Assembly: GCF_014138605.1 (NCBI RefSeq)
Contig: NZ_JACJHX010000014.1
Span: 1 to 64,000, forward strand
Direction of reading: 5' to 3'
Source: Peribacillus huizhouensis
GTDB taxonomy: Bacteria > Bacillota > Bacilli > Bacillales > DSM-1321
Length of the DNA: 64,000 nt
Every line of letters starts with the position of its first letter. Positions within the stretch are counted from its first letter, which is position 1. The notes beneath the pieces were generated by a model. The model ran no database searches. It had not been told where the DNA came from and saw only the letters and a program-made list of their open reading frames with translations. The position numbers and the translations under genes were made by a program. Shown piece by piece: positions 33,400 to 43,853 of this stretch.

Positions 33400-34058
33400 G
33401 GGGCTTCGCAAAATCGGATCTGCACCTCTACCTTAATTAAGTGATGTCATTTGAGAACCTGAACCTTTTTCATCGTGTTAGTTGAGTTTTAGATACTCAT
33501 GTTTGTTCTTCTAAAGAAATACTCTTCAAACTTGCCATTTTCCTGCTTACATTACTTCCATGGATATCTTATCTCGACAATCCCACTCTTATTTTCACAA
33601 GGCTCTTTTCGTAAAGATTGTTGTTTTTAGCAAGAAACCAATTCGAACAGATGTTGATCTTCGTTACAGATGCGAGACTCCTGCGGGAAAAGCGTGTTGA
33701 GGGAGACCCCGCAAGTGCAAAGCACTGAGGAGGCTTCTGAGACCGCCTCTACAACGGAAATCAACCCGGGTTATTAGTGTAAAAATGATTGAAAAGCAAC
33801 AAAGTATGTGAAAACAGCCTTTCACAAAAACAAATATCCTACTCTCCTTTTATGGTCGAACGAATACCATCATTAATTACTAATGTAACAACTTGAATAT
33901 CAAGATGTCAAAGCTAGAACAGTAATAGGCAATCAACTTTACTTAAAAGGCGCTAACTCCCTGTGGAAACGGTATAATAAATTGGCAGAAGTAGACATTA
34001 AAAAGGAATGTAGTGTGTTTTGGAATGTACAAAAGTCAAAAGAAGAAAAGGAGAAACT
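33400..34058. other. Gene-free stretch with a Bacillus GC-rich repeat
   Basis: About 650 bases between the alpha-CTD-like gene and selO. The repeat at 33672-33770 is the only recognisable feature. Confidence 0.5.
33672..33770. repeat. GC-rich intergenic repeat widespread in Bacillaceae
   Basis: The element runs GCGAGACTCCTGCGGGAAAA, then GAGGGAGACCCCGCAAGTGC, then GAGGAGGCTTCTGAGACCGC and CGGAAATCAACCC. It is markedly more GC-rich than its surroundings. I recognise this pattern from the intergenic regions of many Bacillaceae genomes; its origin is unclear. It can fold on itself through CCTGCGGG/CCCCGCA pairing. Confidence 0.7.
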
Positions 34059-35519
34059 ATGACAACGAGTAAAGAAATAGGGTGGAACTTAGACAATAGT
34101 TATGCCCGTCTGCCGAAATCATTTTTTTCTAGCATCAACCCAACTCCTGTGCGCTCACCGAAATTGATTGTTCTTAATAATCAGTTGGCAACATCTCTGG
34201 GGTTAAACATTCAGGCGCTACAAAGCGAAGAGGGTGTAGCAGTGCTTGCTGGAAACCAGATACCTGAAGGTGCCAAGCCTCTTGCTCAAGCTTACGCTGG
34301 GCATCAATTCGGTCATTTTAACATGTTGGGGGACGGCAGAGCGGTGCTGTTAGGCGAGCAGATTCTGCCTCAAGGTGAGAGGATGGATATTCAGCTTAAG
34401 GGTCCAGGGAGAACACCATACTCCCGCGGAGGGGATGGTCGCGCGGCACTTGGACCGATGCTACGTGAATACATTATCAGTGAAGCTATGCATGCATTAG
34501 GTATTCCTACGACCCGTAGTTTAGCAGTGGTGACAACTGGTGAGTCAGTATTCCGTGAAACCGAGCTACCTGGTGCAATTATGACTCGTGTGGCTGCCAG
34601 TCATCTGCGTGTCGGTACCTTTCAATACGTTGCACAATGGGGAACAGTTGAAGAACTAAGGATTCTGGCTGACTATACAATAAAGCGTCATTATCCAGAC
34701 ATTGAAGCTGATGAGGACCGCTATCTATCCTTACTTCAAGAAGTGATCAAGTCTCAGGCTGAGCTTATTGTCAAATGGCAACTAGCTGGCTTTATCCATG
34801 GAGTGATGAACACTGACAACATGACCATTAGTGGAGAAACAATCGATTATGGTCCTTGTGCCTTCATGGATACCTACGACCCAGCTACGGTATTCAGTTC
34901 GATTGACATGCAAGGCCGCTATGCCTATGGTAATCAACCGTATATGGCCGGGTGGAATCTTGCCCGATTTGCTGAATCCCTATTGCCTCTATTGCATGAT
35001 GATCAGGAGCAGGCTCTCAAACTAGCCCAGGCTGAGATTGCTAATTTTATGGAGTTGTATCAGGGAAAATGGCTCGCGGGAATGAGAGCGAAATTAGGGA
35101 TGTTTAACGAAGAGACAGAAGATGAAGCCTTGATCAATAGCCTCCTCATTCTGATGCAGAAGCATCATGCGGATTATACGAATACCTTTTCGGCATTAAC
35201 ATTTGATAAACAGGAAGATACAGTCCTATTTGGCACTCCAGAATTCACTCAATGGTATGAAATCTGGCAGGCAAGATTAAGTAGACAACAGGAATCGAAG
35301 GACTCCGTAAATCAGTTGATGCGAAACAGCAATCCTGCTATAATCCCACGAAATCATCGGGTAGAAGAAGCATTAGAAGCGGCTGTGCAAGGAGATTATA
35401 GTGTGATGGAGCGGCTTTTGGATGTTCTGTCCAACCCTTACGCACACTCCACCGAACAGGCTGAATACTCCACACTTCCGGTGTCAGCAACTCCTTACCA
35501 AACCTTTTGCGGTACTTGA
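34059..35519 (+). CDS. selO: SelO/YdiU-family protein adenylyltransferase
   Basis: 486 residues from ATG 34059, 6 bases after AAAGGAG; an in-frame TTG at 34020 has no such site. A pseudokinase-fold enzyme that transfers AMP to protein hydroxyls. Typical blocks are [68 protein letters not shown] and [15 protein letters not shown] (metal and catalytic Asp). The C-terminus ends TPYQTFCGT; Bacillus forms usually end close to this. A terminator follows. Confidence 0.92.
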   Translation: MTTSKEIGWNLDNSYARLPKSFFSSINPTPVRSPKLIVLNNQLATSLGLNIQALQSEEGVAVLAGNQIPEGAKPLAQAYAGHQFGHFNMLGDGRAVLLGEQILPQGERMDIQLKGPGRTPYSRGGDGRAALGPMLREYIISEAMHALGIPTTRSLAVVTTGESVFRETELPGAIMTRVAASHLRVGTFQYVAQWGTVEELRILADYTIKRHYPDIEADEDRYLSLLQEVIKSQAELIVKWQLAGFIHGVMNTDNMTISGETIDYGPCAFMDTYDPATVFSSIDMQGRYAYGNQPYMAGWNLARFAESLLPLLHDDQEQALKLAQAEIANFMELYQGKWLAGMRAKLGMFNEETEDEALINSLLILMQKHHADYTNTFSALTFDKQEDTVLFGTPEFTQWYEIWQARLSRQQESKDSVNQLMRNSNPAIIPRNHRVEEALEAAVQGDYSVMERLLDVLSNPYAHSTEQAEYSTLPVSATPYQTFCGT

Positions 35520-35560
35520 TATATAAGCATTTTTATCAAACCATTGACGGATTTTCAAGA

Positions 35561-35590
35561 TAATGCTACCTCTTTTAAAAGGTAGCATTA
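35561..35590 (+). terminator. Terminator of selO
   Basis: Ten-base perfect arms TAATGCTACC / GGTAGCATTA followed by TTTTTC. Confidence 0.88.
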
Positions 35591-36032
35591 TTTTTCTTCA
35601 ATGTGATTTAAAGGTGATCGAAATGCAAGGTGAGATAGAATTTGGTTTTTACATCAAACCCTGTTTTCAGAGATAGCTTTAATAGTTTATAAAGTTCTCT
35701 AATCATAGAAAATCCCACTGCTTGAAGTTTCACTTTATCACCGTTGATTACAAAAATTATAGTTGTTCTTTTTAAAGTAAGGTTCTCGACATCTAAAACA
35801 GGCTGTGGTAAGTATCATGAATATAAATTCTGATTGTTTTGGGTTTAGATTTTCGGGAAGGTTTAAACAGCATTCTAAACAAAAGTCACCCTAGAAAAAA
35901 GAGAAGCAAATAGGAAACTTCGAGTTAGAATAGCTCGAAGCATAAAAATATGAATACCCCTGCTTAAGCATGTTATTAGACAGGTAAACTTTAATTATTA
36001 AGTAAGATTATTGGAACAAATTGAACGCCTCT
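35591..36032. other. Gene-free stretch
   Basis: About 440 bases with a partial family B repeat at 35711-35738 and nothing else I can support. It lies between two 3' ends. Confidence 0.5.
35711..35738 (-). repeat. Intergenic repeat family B, partial copy
   Basis: ATCCCACTGCTTGAAGTTTC followed by ACTTTAT is the first half of family B in reverse orientation. Confidence 0.6.
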
Positions 36033-36365
36033 TTATTTATTTCCTGGAGCGGGCTGGTCCACACCCTTTACATGATGACGATGTCCGTTGGTTTCTGTTG
36101 TGTAAAAATCATAATAATGAACATGCATTCCATTTCCTACAGGAATAGCAGGACCCGAATATGCCTGGTAATGATGAGTATGCTCATCTTCAAAGACCAC
36201 ATAACCTTCAGTGTAATGAACATGGTTATCATTCTCAATTTTAATAGGAGGTGAAGTAACATCTAAACATTGATGAACATGGCCATCACTGACAGATGTA
36301 TAATCAACGGACCCATGATTATGGTTCGGCACAAACCCCTGAACAAAATCATCCTTACTAACCAT
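36033..36365 (-). CDS. ymaF: YmaF-family histidine-rich protein
   Basis: 110 residues with repeated His-x-His units spaced through the chain: PNHNHG, DGHVHQ, DNHVHY, DEHTHHY, NGMHVHYY, NGHRHH. This is the YmaF family pattern, a beta-rich repeat with potential metal binding; function unknown. AGGAGGG lies 6 bases before the ATG. It stands alone. Confidence 0.85.
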   Translation of the reverse strand: MVSKDDFVQGFVPNHNHGSVDYTSVSDGHVHQCLDVTSPPIKIENDNHVHYTEGYVVFEDEHTHHYQAYSGPAIPVGNGMHVHYYDFYTTETNGHRHHVKGVDQPAPGNK

Positions 36366-37188
36366 CCTAAGCCCTCCTAACTATCAATTTTTCAATATAT
36401 AGGATATTAATTTGTCACTTTCACTCATTTTCTTAGGGTTCAATCTTTCTTCCGATCCTTTAATGATGTAAAGGAAATACCTTTTTTCAAGTAATACATG
36501 GTAAGTAAAAAGAAGATAAATGGCACTGCAAAATCTAATACGTTTGAACTAACTCTTATTTTTCTGCCTTGTTTTAATGTATTTCCGTTTTGTTGATGAC
36601 ATTCCTAAAAATTAGTGGAGATATGTGCTTTCCATGAGATTACTAGAAAAATTAAAATGCATAATTAGGGCTGGAATCAGCTTTTAATCTGGCACTTAGA
36701 GAAATCGGTATACTAGTTTAGGCTTGGGGCCATACCGATTATGATGAGATCTGGGGCATCGTCTAGCTCCGCTACGAGATAAACAAATGACATAATTACC
36801 ACATATAAACCACTGATTGTCAGTGCACAGAATTTGATATTTTTTAAATATTTAACAGATAATTCAGTCAATGTATCCTGAAAGTTTAAATGCGGATATA
36901 ATGCAACGAAAAACGGTACCACTGATTCTGGCTCCACACCGCCACCATTGTGATTAGGCGAGTGTAGCGTACAATAGGCGTTTTAACGCTATAGGAGTTT
37001 TGTATAGAGAGGTATAAACTTTACTCTTGATAGACAAATTAAATATAAATTTCCAGCCTGCACGGAGAAAAGATAAGCAATGGAACGGGTGTATGCGCTA
37101 GTTCACATTTTCTAGTGGGGCGTGGCAAGGTATCATATTCATTTTTTCCTATCCTTATTATTCAGCATACAAGGAACCTTCTGGTGAA
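36366..37188. other. Gene-poor stretch
   Basis: About 820 bases. On the minus strand a short frame (about 36463-36615, reading DFAVPFIFFLLTMYYLKKG) looks like the tail of a lost membrane protein without a start. A 74-codon frame at 36713-36937 on the minus strand has one hydrophobic helix but no convincing ribosome binding site. I do not call either as a gene. Confidence 0.4.
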
Positions 37189-37215
37189 ATGATCCTTGGA
37201 AAAGAGGTAGAGTTG

Positions 37216-38169
37216 ATGAATGTAAAAAGTAGTAAAAAATCTAGAATGGGTGTAACCCTAGGGGCTACTTCAGCTGTTGCTTGGGGAGTAGATACGGTGA
37301 TTATTGGCATAATAATAGCTAGTACACCTTTTAAACAGGCTGTTGGCCTTGCTCCCATTATAGCCGCTTTTATGCATGATTTTTTCTCTGCTCTATGGGT
37401 ATCCTTATTTATGATTGTAAAAGGTGAATTTATTAATGTATTAAAGTTGTTTAAAACAAAGAGCGGAGCAATTTTAATATTGGGAGCATTGTCCGGTGGT
37501 CCTTTGGCCATGACCTTTTATTTTCTTGGTATTCAATCTGTAGGTGCAACTTATGCGGCAAGCATTGCTTCGATATTCCCTGGGATAGGTGCTTTGCTTG
37601 CTTTCTTTTTTTTGAAGGAAAAAATGAACAAAAGAACGTGGTTAGGCGTTCTTTTAAGTATCATCGGAGTAATAATATTAGCCTATGTGCCATCGAAGTT
37701 TAACGTCAATAGTCATTTTTATATTGGAATATTGTTTTCATTAGGTGCTGCCGTATTTTGGGGACTTGAAGGGGTGATCGGTGCTTGGGGAATGAAAGGA
37801 AAAGAAGTCATTCCTTTATATGCAATTAATATAAGACAGATGACCTCTGCACTTTGTTATGGAATATTAATTGTACCATTTATTCAAGGATATCCTTTAG
37901 CATTTCAGGCAGCATCATCTAACATCGTATGGCTAATTGTCATAGCGGGTTTATTAGGTTTTGCCAATTATTCTTTATACTACACGTCAATTAATTTAAT
38001 CGGTGCTGCTAGGGGGCAATCGCTTAACAATACTTATGTTTTTTGGGCTATAATAACGGAAATCTTATTTATTGGTACCCCTATTACTTTACAATTTGTT
38101 ATTGGTGCGTTAATTGTACTTTCAGGTTCTATTCTCGTTTCAGGAAACGTAAAAAATTCAAAGTATTGA
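37216..38169 (+). CDS. EamA/DMT-family transporter, second
   Basis: 317 residues from ATG 37216, which follows AGAGGTAG; an upstream in-frame ATG at 37189 is less well placed. Ten membrane helices in two EamA repeats (about 15-155 and 165-310). Substrate unknown. Not closely similar to the EamA protein at 3829-4722. A strong bidirectional terminator separates it from the converging putP gene. Confidence 0.85.
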   Translation: MNVKSSKKSRMGVTLGATSAVAWGVDTVIIGIIIASTPFKQAVGLAPIIAAFMHDFFSALWVSLFMIVKGEFINVLKLFKTKSGAILILGALSGGPLAMTFYFLGIQSVGATYAASIASIFPGIGALLAFFFLKEKMNKRTWLGVLLSIIGVIILAYVPSKFNVNSHFYIGILFSLGAAVFWGLEGVIGAWGMKGKEVIPLYAINIRQMTSALCYGILIVPFIQGYPLAFQAASSNIVWLIVIAGLLGFANYSLYYTSINLIGAARGQSLNNTYVFWAIITEILFIGTPITLQFVIGALIVLSGSILVSGNVKNSKY

Positions 38170-38230
38170 TTAGTACCTGATAAAGACATTGAAGACACTA
38201 TCTCTATGCAAAGATGATGTGTCTATACTC

Positions 38231-38262
38231 AAAAAAGCCTGCAGATTGCTGCAGGCTTTTTT
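38231..38262. terminator. Bidirectional terminator between DMT transporter and putP
   Basis: AAAAAAGCCTGCAG / CTGCAGGCTTTTTT arms around a 4-base loop; T runs on both strands. Confidence 0.9.
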
Positions 38263-38267
38263 ACGGA

Positions 38268-39743
38268 TCATTTTTTTAAAAGTTCAAGTGCTTCTCCAAA
38301 TTCCTTATCAATTTCAGCATTCGGTCGATACGTCGCAAGACTTACAAAGTATGTAACGATCCAACAGATGATGAAACCTGGAACAATTTCATAAATCGTA
38401 TTAGTTAATGAAGCAACATTTCCCCAAATCATAACGGTAATCGCACCTGCAACCATTCCCCAAAGGGCACCTATAGTTGAAATCTTCCGCCAGTATAGAG
38501 AAAGTAAGATGACCGGGCCGAATGAAGCACCGAACCCTGCCCATGCGAACGATACGATCTTCAAAATGGATTCGTCATTTGGCCAAGCGAGCGCCCCTGC
38601 AATAATCGATACGACAAGGACAGCCATTCTTCCTAAAAATACGTATTGTTTATCTGTTGCATCTGTCTTGATCACCGCTTTATACAAGTCTTCAATTAGT
38701 GCTGATGACGTGACAATCAGCTGTGAAGAAATTGTACTCATAACTGCTGCAAGGACCGCTGCAAGCATAATTCCCGCAATGAACGGGTGGAAGATGATTT
38801 GTCCGAGAACAATAAACACGGTTTCCGGATCAGCAAGTGTAGCGTTATGCTGCTGATAATAAGCAACCCCGATAAGTGCTGTTGCAACAGCACCAAAAAG
38901 GCTGAGGAACATCCAGGCGATTCCGATACGACGGGCGTTTTTCACTTCTTTAACCGAACTGATTGCCATAAAACGGACAATAATATGTGGTTGACCAAAA
39001 TAGCCAAGCCCCCATGCGACCGCTGACAAAATCCCGAGGAATGAAGCGCCTGACACGAAGTTCAATAATTGGGGATTAACCTCTCTGATGCTCGTTGCTG
39101 TTTCTGAGAGTCCACCTGTAAAAAATAACCCAACTATTGGGATAAGTATAAGTGCAAAAAACATAATAAGTCCTTGAACAACGTCTGTATAGCTAACCGC
39201 TAAAAATCCACCAAACAACGTATAGAAAATAACGACGGCAGATACGATCAAAAGACCAACGTGGTAGTCAAGTCCGAATGAGCTAAGGAAAAACTTCCCC
39301 CCTGCAACCATTCCTGAAGATACGTAGAAAGTAAAGAAAATAAGAATAATGATAGCTGAAGCAATCCGTAATAGACGCGATTTATCTTTCAGACGACTTT
39401 CCAAGTAACTTGGAATCGTAATGGAATCATTCGACACTTGCGTATAGGCGCGAAGACGTGGGGCAACGAGTACATAGTTCAAATACGCACCGACCGTCAG
39501 CCCGATTGCTATCCAAGCTTCAACAAGGCCGCTCAAATAGATTGCACCCGGAAGACCCATGAGTAACCAACCCGACATATCGGCAGCGCCAGCACTGAGA
39601 GCCGTAACCATGGGTCCAAGAGAACGTCCGCCAAGCATATAGTCTGTTAGGTTAGATGTACGTTTAAATGCATACCAACCGATGAAAACCATAGCAGCCA
39701 TGTAAATAATAATCGCTGTTAATTGGTACATTTCATTGGACAT
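38268..39743 (-). CDS. putP: Sodium/proline symporter PutP
   Basis: 491 residues with about 13 membrane helices, sodium:solute symporter family. PutP-specific landmarks are LGGRSLGPMVTALSAGAADM, SGWLLMGLPG, the sodium-site helix and GLGYFGQPHIIVRFMAI. It imports proline with sodium, for catabolism or as an osmoprotectant (the OpuE form). AAGGAGG lies 7 bases before the ATG. Codon usage and base composition here are slightly more GC-rich than in the neighbours. No putB/putC genes are adjacent. Confidence 0.92.
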   Translation of the reverse strand: MSNEMYQLTAIIIYMAAMVFIGWYAFKRTSNLTDYMLGGRSLGPMVTALSAGAADMSGWLLMGLPGAIYLSGLVEAWIAIGLTVGAYLNYVLVAPRLRAYTQVSNDSITIPSYLESRLKDKSRLLRIASAIIILIFFTFYVSSGMVAGGKFFLSSFGLDYHVGLLIVSAVVIFYTLFGGFLAVSYTDVVQGLIMFFALILIPIVGLFFTGGLSETATSIREVNPQLLNFVSGASFLGILSAVAWGLGYFGQPHIIVRFMAISSVKEVKNARRIGIAWMFLSLFGAVATALIGVAYYQQHNATLADPETVFIVLGQIIFHPFIAGIMLAAVLAAVMSTISSQLIVTSSALIEDLYKAVIKTDATDKQYVFLGRMAVLVVSIIAGALAWPNDESILKIVSFAWAGFGASFGPVILLSLYWRKISTIGALWGMVAGAITVMIWGNVASLTNTIYEIVPGFIICWIVTYFVSLATYRPNAEIDKEFGEALELLKK

Positions 39744-40160
39744 AATAAATCCTCCTTTTCACTAAGTATTTTCATAACATAATTGTTACTACTTAGATTT
39801 TTCTATATTTTATAATACGGGTATACTTCTTTAAATTCAATTACTCTTTGAGAAGACGGGGGACTCATGAAATAGTAATTGCTCAAATTCGCCTATCATT
39901 TTCCATGATATACAAATAATTGTGTAAATTTCCTACCTACCTTTATTTATTGTTTTCATTTTAGAGAATCTGTATGTAGTTATCATTATTCAAAATTTTA
40001 ATAAAAATAACGGTTCTTTTTATATCGTTAAGCGCTTTTAATTTTCTTTGTGTTATTACTTGCTAAGTAGATTACTATTTTTTCACGAGACAAAAAAGCA
40101 ATATATGTCAAAAAAATCATAGTTTTTTCTGTTATCTTATTTGTAAGGGAGGTTCATAGA
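39744..40160. other. Divergent intergenic region
   Basis: About 415 bases upstream of both putP and an AraC-type gene, so it carries both promoters. TTAAGCGCTTTTAA near 40030 is a partial match to a cre site. No other structure stands out. Confidence 0.45.
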
Positions 40161-41048
40161 ATGAGCTACAGTCCTATCATCCAAAAAACCATTGAATATA
40201 TAGAGTCTAACTTAGATAAAGAATTATCGTTAGAAAGTATTGCTCAGATTGCTGGTTTTTCAAAGTATCACTATCATCGTATTTTTCAAAAAGAGGTTGG
40301 CGTTACCGCATCTGAATATATTCGTTATAGAAGAATTGCGAATTCAGCTAACAAGCTTCTCTATACGGATGAAAAAATAATTGAAATTGCTTTCTATTAT
40401 CGCTTTGAAACACAAGAATCTTTTACTCGTTCATTTAAGAAATATTATCAATTACCGCCAGGACAATATCGTAAAATCATGGGTAAATTAACGCTACAAA
40501 GGGAGGAAATCATGTTGAAAAATGAACAGTTATTGAAAGGATGGCGCTTAAGTGGCAGTCACCCATTTAATTATAAGATGGGAATTGACCGAGAAATCTT
40601 TCATAAAGGGAAAGCATCTGGATTTTTAAAATCTGTTACTGTACAATCTCAAGGCGAGTTTGCAACAATGATGCAAGAATTTAAAGCAGATAAGTATCTT
40701 GGCAAACGATTAAAACTATCTGGATTTATAAAATCAAAAAATGTTGATGGATTCTGTGGGTTTTGGATGCGAGTAGATGATGCACTTCATGATGTATTGC
40801 AATTTGATAATATGGGTGACCGGCCAATTGTAGGAGATACGGAATGGAATCATTATTATATCGTTTTAGATATACCTGAAAACAGTGCAGTCATTTCCTT
40901 TGGTGTTCTTCTTTCAGGGAATGGGCAAGTTTGGATTGATAAACTTAAATTTGAGGAGGTTGATCATACTACACCGACGACTAATATTGACATAGCGATT
41001 GACCTCTTAGACGAACCTTCAAACTTATCTTTTGAAGAGTGTGAGTAA
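40161..41048 (+). CDS. AraC-family regulator with a C-terminal effector-like domain
   Basis: 295 residues. Unlike the usual order, the double helix-turn-helix AraC domain is at the N-terminus (about 8-108: KELSLESIAQIAGFSKYHYH, and ETQESFTRSFKKYYQLPPGQ). A C-terminal beta-rich domain (about 130-275) with GKRLKLSGFIKSKNVDGFCG, WMRVDD and VWIDKLKFEEV resembles carbohydrate-binding-like modules. GGGAGG precedes the ATG. The erythromycin-esterase-like gene lies 325 bases downstream and is the likely target. Confidence 0.82.
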   Translation: MSYSPIIQKTIEYIESNLDKELSLESIAQIAGFSKYHYHRIFQKEVGVTASEYIRYRRIANSANKLLYTDEKIIEIAFYYRFETQESFTRSFKKYYQLPPGQYRKIMGKLTLQREEIMLKNEQLLKGWRLSGSHPFNYKMGIDREIFHKGKASGFLKSVTVQSQGEFATMMQEFKADKYLGKRLKLSGFIKSKNVDGFCGFWMRVDDALHDVLQFDNMGDRPIVGDTEWNHYYIVLDIPENSAVISFGVLLSGNGQVWIDKLKFEEVDHTTPTTNIDIAIDLLDEPSNLSFEECE

Positions 41049-41373
41049 ATGAAAGGGTGGAAAATAAATTGAAATCTGCATCTGGGAAGTAAAAAAATAG
41101 TCTCAATCCCTATTGAATAGTTAGAATTATTTGATGAATCAAAAATTATTCTCTTTTTAGCATTTTGTTTATTTAATATTGTATTCTTTGTTTTTATAGA
41201 CATATGTATTTGAAATAAGAACGATAAGCAAAAGGTGAGAACTATACGCTGTTCATAACTTTATGTATTGCGTATCCCATTATTCAGTTCGTTTTAGTAA
41301 AAAGGCATATTCAGTAAAAATTTATCCTCAGCGAAAATGTCTTATAAATTCAAAGTAAATGAGGGGATATAAA

Positions 41374-42639
41374 ATGATTTTTTCTACAAAGAGTTCTTTA
41401 TTATTTACAGTAGTTTCTCTTTTGGTTTTATTAGCAGGTTGCGGGAGTGCTAAAGTAGTTGAAGAAACAGATCAATACACTTCAACCGTTGAACAAATTG
41501 ATATACCAGATAATGTGAAGATAATCGGTTTGGGGGAGGCAACACATGGAAACATTGAATTCCAAGAGTTGAAAAAAGATGTTTTTAAAGTGTTGGTAAA
41601 AAATGAAAGATTAAGAGTTTTTGTCTTAGAAGGTGATTTTGGAGGTGGACAACGAATTAATCAGTTCATTTTAAACGGAAATGGTACAGCAGAAGAGGCA
41701 GTGAATACCCTTGATTATAGTATTTATAAGACAGAACAAATGGTTGATCTTGTTCAATGGATGCATGATTATAACGCGACGGTAAGCGGGGACGAGAAAG
41801 TTTATTTTTATGGAAACGATATGCAACGCTATGACTACAGTAAGAAAGGCGTTCTTGACTATTATAAAGTTGTTAACGCAGATGTAGTAAAAAAATATGC
41901 ATCACAGCTGAAACACGCTTCAACTAATAAAATGCGTAAGTTAACGATGGAGCAATTGAATGAAATCGATGAAACAATAGAAAATATCATTTTAGACTTG
42001 CAATCAAATGAAGTGACTTACGTGGAACAAACGTCTACTGATTCCTATGCCTTTGCTTTACAATATGCAAAAATCATGAAACAGCGTACTCAGTTATTTT
42101 TAAATGAAGGAGATTATATGAAACTTCGTGATCAATATTTGGCGGACAATTTACAATGGATTGTTGAATTTGAAGCAACACGAGGTCACGATAAAATATT
42201 CATCACGGGACATAATGGGCATATTGAAAAAACATCTGCATCGTTAGCTGGCTACAAATCGATGGGGAATTATTTAGATGAGTTATATGGTGAAGAGTAC
42301 TTTGCAATTGGTACTGATTTTATCATCAGCGAGTTTCAGGCGAAAAATGGAGGCTCTGGTGAAAGGCAGAGTCATACACTGGAGAATCACAATGATTTAG
42401 TTGATGCATTCAGTAAAGTGGAGTCAAATATTTTCTATGTTGATTTTGGAAAAGCGAGTGAGACGGATGAGTTATTGGATATCATCACGAGGGAGCAGAA
42501 GATGCCGAATATTGGGGATGATTTCCGAGCGTGGTATAAGTTTTTAAAGACGTTTTACACGATTGAAATGACGCCCAATGAAGCATATGACGGTATTATT
42601 ATTGTAAAAGTAGCAACACCAACAAATGTAATAGAATAG
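41374..42639 (+). CDS. Erythromycin-esterase-family lipoprotein
   Basis: 421 residues from ATG 41374, which follows GAGGGG; the in-frame ATG at 41359 overlaps that site. A lipoprotein signal ends in LLAGC. The mature part is an erythromycin-esterase-like fold (PF05139) with the conserved GLGEATHGN, FVLEGDFGGG, FYGNDMQRYD and ITGHNGHIEK motifs that carry the catalytic His and Glu residues. Activity on macrolides is shown only for some family members; anchoring on the outside of the cell may mean another ester substrate. An AraC-type regulator lies upstream. Confidence 0.85.
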   Translation: MIFSTKSSLLFTVVSLLVLLAGCGSAKVVEETDQYTSTVEQIDIPDNVKIIGLGEATHGNIEFQELKKDVFKVLVKNERLRVFVLEGDFGGGQRINQFILNGNGTAEEAVNTLDYSIYKTEQMVDLVQWMHDYNATVSGDEKVYFYGNDMQRYDYSKKGVLDYYKVVNADVVKKYASQLKHASTNKMRKLTMEQLNEIDETIENIILDLQSNEVTYVEQTSTDSYAFALQYAKIMKQRTQLFLNEGDYMKLRDQYLADNLQWIVEFEATRGHDKIFITGHNGHIEKTSASLAGYKSMGNYLDELYGEEYFAIGTDFIISEFQAKNGGSGERQSHTLENHNDLVDAFSKVESNIFYVDFGKASETDELLDIITREQKMPNIGDDFRAWYKFLKTFYTIEMTPNEAYDGIIIVKVATPTNVIE

Positions 42640-42945
42640 CAATATTTAATAAAGTTACTTTACTGACTACTTCTTACGGCAAATTGCGTCTCTGGTGTGT
42701 AAGTCCATCCCGCAACTTCGTATATTACTAACTTACTAACTCATTCTATCCAAATTAAAAACCGATATGCTTTGCACTTGGGGCATTGTGGAACTATGGT
42801 ACTAAATAGGGATAAAAAAGAGGAGGAAGCTCATTTTTATATCTGTCTCTACGACCATTTCTGATAATGCAGCTCTATGTCAAGCCCTCTTATTTTTAAT
42901 TGGAGTTGAGGGAGAATTTCTTTACAGATCTATATAATCCATTAC

Positions 42946-42993
42946 GGAGATGTCGCAAAACCAAAAAGGTCAGACCCTTCGTTTTGCGACTCC
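42946..42993. repeat. Hairpin repeat of the GGTCAGACC type
   Basis: GTCGCAAAAC / GTTTTGCGAC arms, extended by GGAG / CTCC, enclose AAGGTCAGACCCTTC. It lies after the converging erythromycin-esterase and SLAP genes and may act as a terminator. The GGTCAGACC core recurs at 28410-28420, 47817 and 57972. Confidence 0.55.
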
Positions 42994-43027
42994 TATTAAG
43001 ACTACAATCAGAGCAGACAAATTGAAT

Positions 43028-43411
43028 TTAATCATTTAAATATTCTAAATGCCCATTTTCTAATGATCCATGACTCATCAAACTTTCAATAGGAAAAATG
43101 AACGTCCACGGCATACTCGTTTCCGGCTGAACGGTTAGTGAAGGGAGAGTGAAAGTATGCTCTGCAATGATTTCATTCTTTTCAATATACCGCAGATTTT
43201 TGTTAATAAATGAACATACTTGGTGACTGAAATTATGGACAAGCACGGTAACTAATAATTCACCTTTATGATTCATTGCTTGCCATAAAGAGGTGAATTG
43301 AAAACGACTTTGTTTCGGCAAACTAGTTTCTAAAAAAATTTCTTCAATGATTTTACGATCTTTATTGGATAAGGTTTTATCCCAAGATGATTCATACTGA
43401 AGTTTTTGCAT
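43028..43411 (-). CDS. SLAP-domain-containing protein
   Basis: 127 residues. The pattern (ESSWDKTLS near the start, LWQAMNHKGELLVTVLVHN in the middle, TSMPWTFIFP towards the end) fits the SLAP domain found in Bacillus surface-layer-associated proteins, usually in pairs in cytoplasmic accessory proteins. Only one domain is present and no signal peptide is seen. AGGTGG precedes the ATG. Function not established. Confidence 0.75.
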   Translation of the reverse strand: MQKLQYESSWDKTLSNKDRKIIEEIFLETSLPKQSRFQFTSLWQAMNHKGELLVTVLVHNFSHQVCSFINKNLRYIEKNEIIAEHTFTLPSLTVQPETSMPWTFIFPIESLMSHGSLENGHLEYLND

Positions 43412-43429
43412 CTAGTGCCACCTACCTTT

Positions 43430-43853
43430 TAAAATACCTTTATTTTAACATATAAAAAAAACAGGTACATTATTGCTTGTTTGATATTTGGTGATTTAGT
43501 TCAAACGAGAGACATTTATAAGGTACTCGAAGAGGAATAAATCGAAGAAATCGGTAGAGTAGATAGGGGACCATTCTAAATAAAATTTGCTTCTATATAT
43601 GTACAATAAAGGAGGGAATGAAAATAATAAAATAGCCCATAGCCTCTGCACCATTCAGAATTAACAGTTCTTTAGTTGGAATCGGGCTTCGGGGAGCGAC
43701 TTGCTGTTTAATTTATTGACTGGTGTAGAGGGCAGGGTGCGACCAGCACTTTGCCGATAGGAATAAATTATACATAATCCGTACTTTTTTCAATTCGTAA
43801 TAACATAATAATTATTTTGGCTTTTTACACAAGATCGCTTTCATCCGAATCTT
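43430..43853. other. Gene-free stretch
   Basis: About 420 bases between the SLAP gene and ykuK. GCAGGGTGCGACCAGCACTTTGC-like imperfect symmetry lies near 43735. Nothing else is visible. Confidence 0.4.

Noticed and set aside
36713..36937. 74-codon minus-strand frame with a hydrophobic helix
   Set aside because: GTG start without a convincing ribosome binding site and no family resemblance; left as part of the gene-poor stretch.
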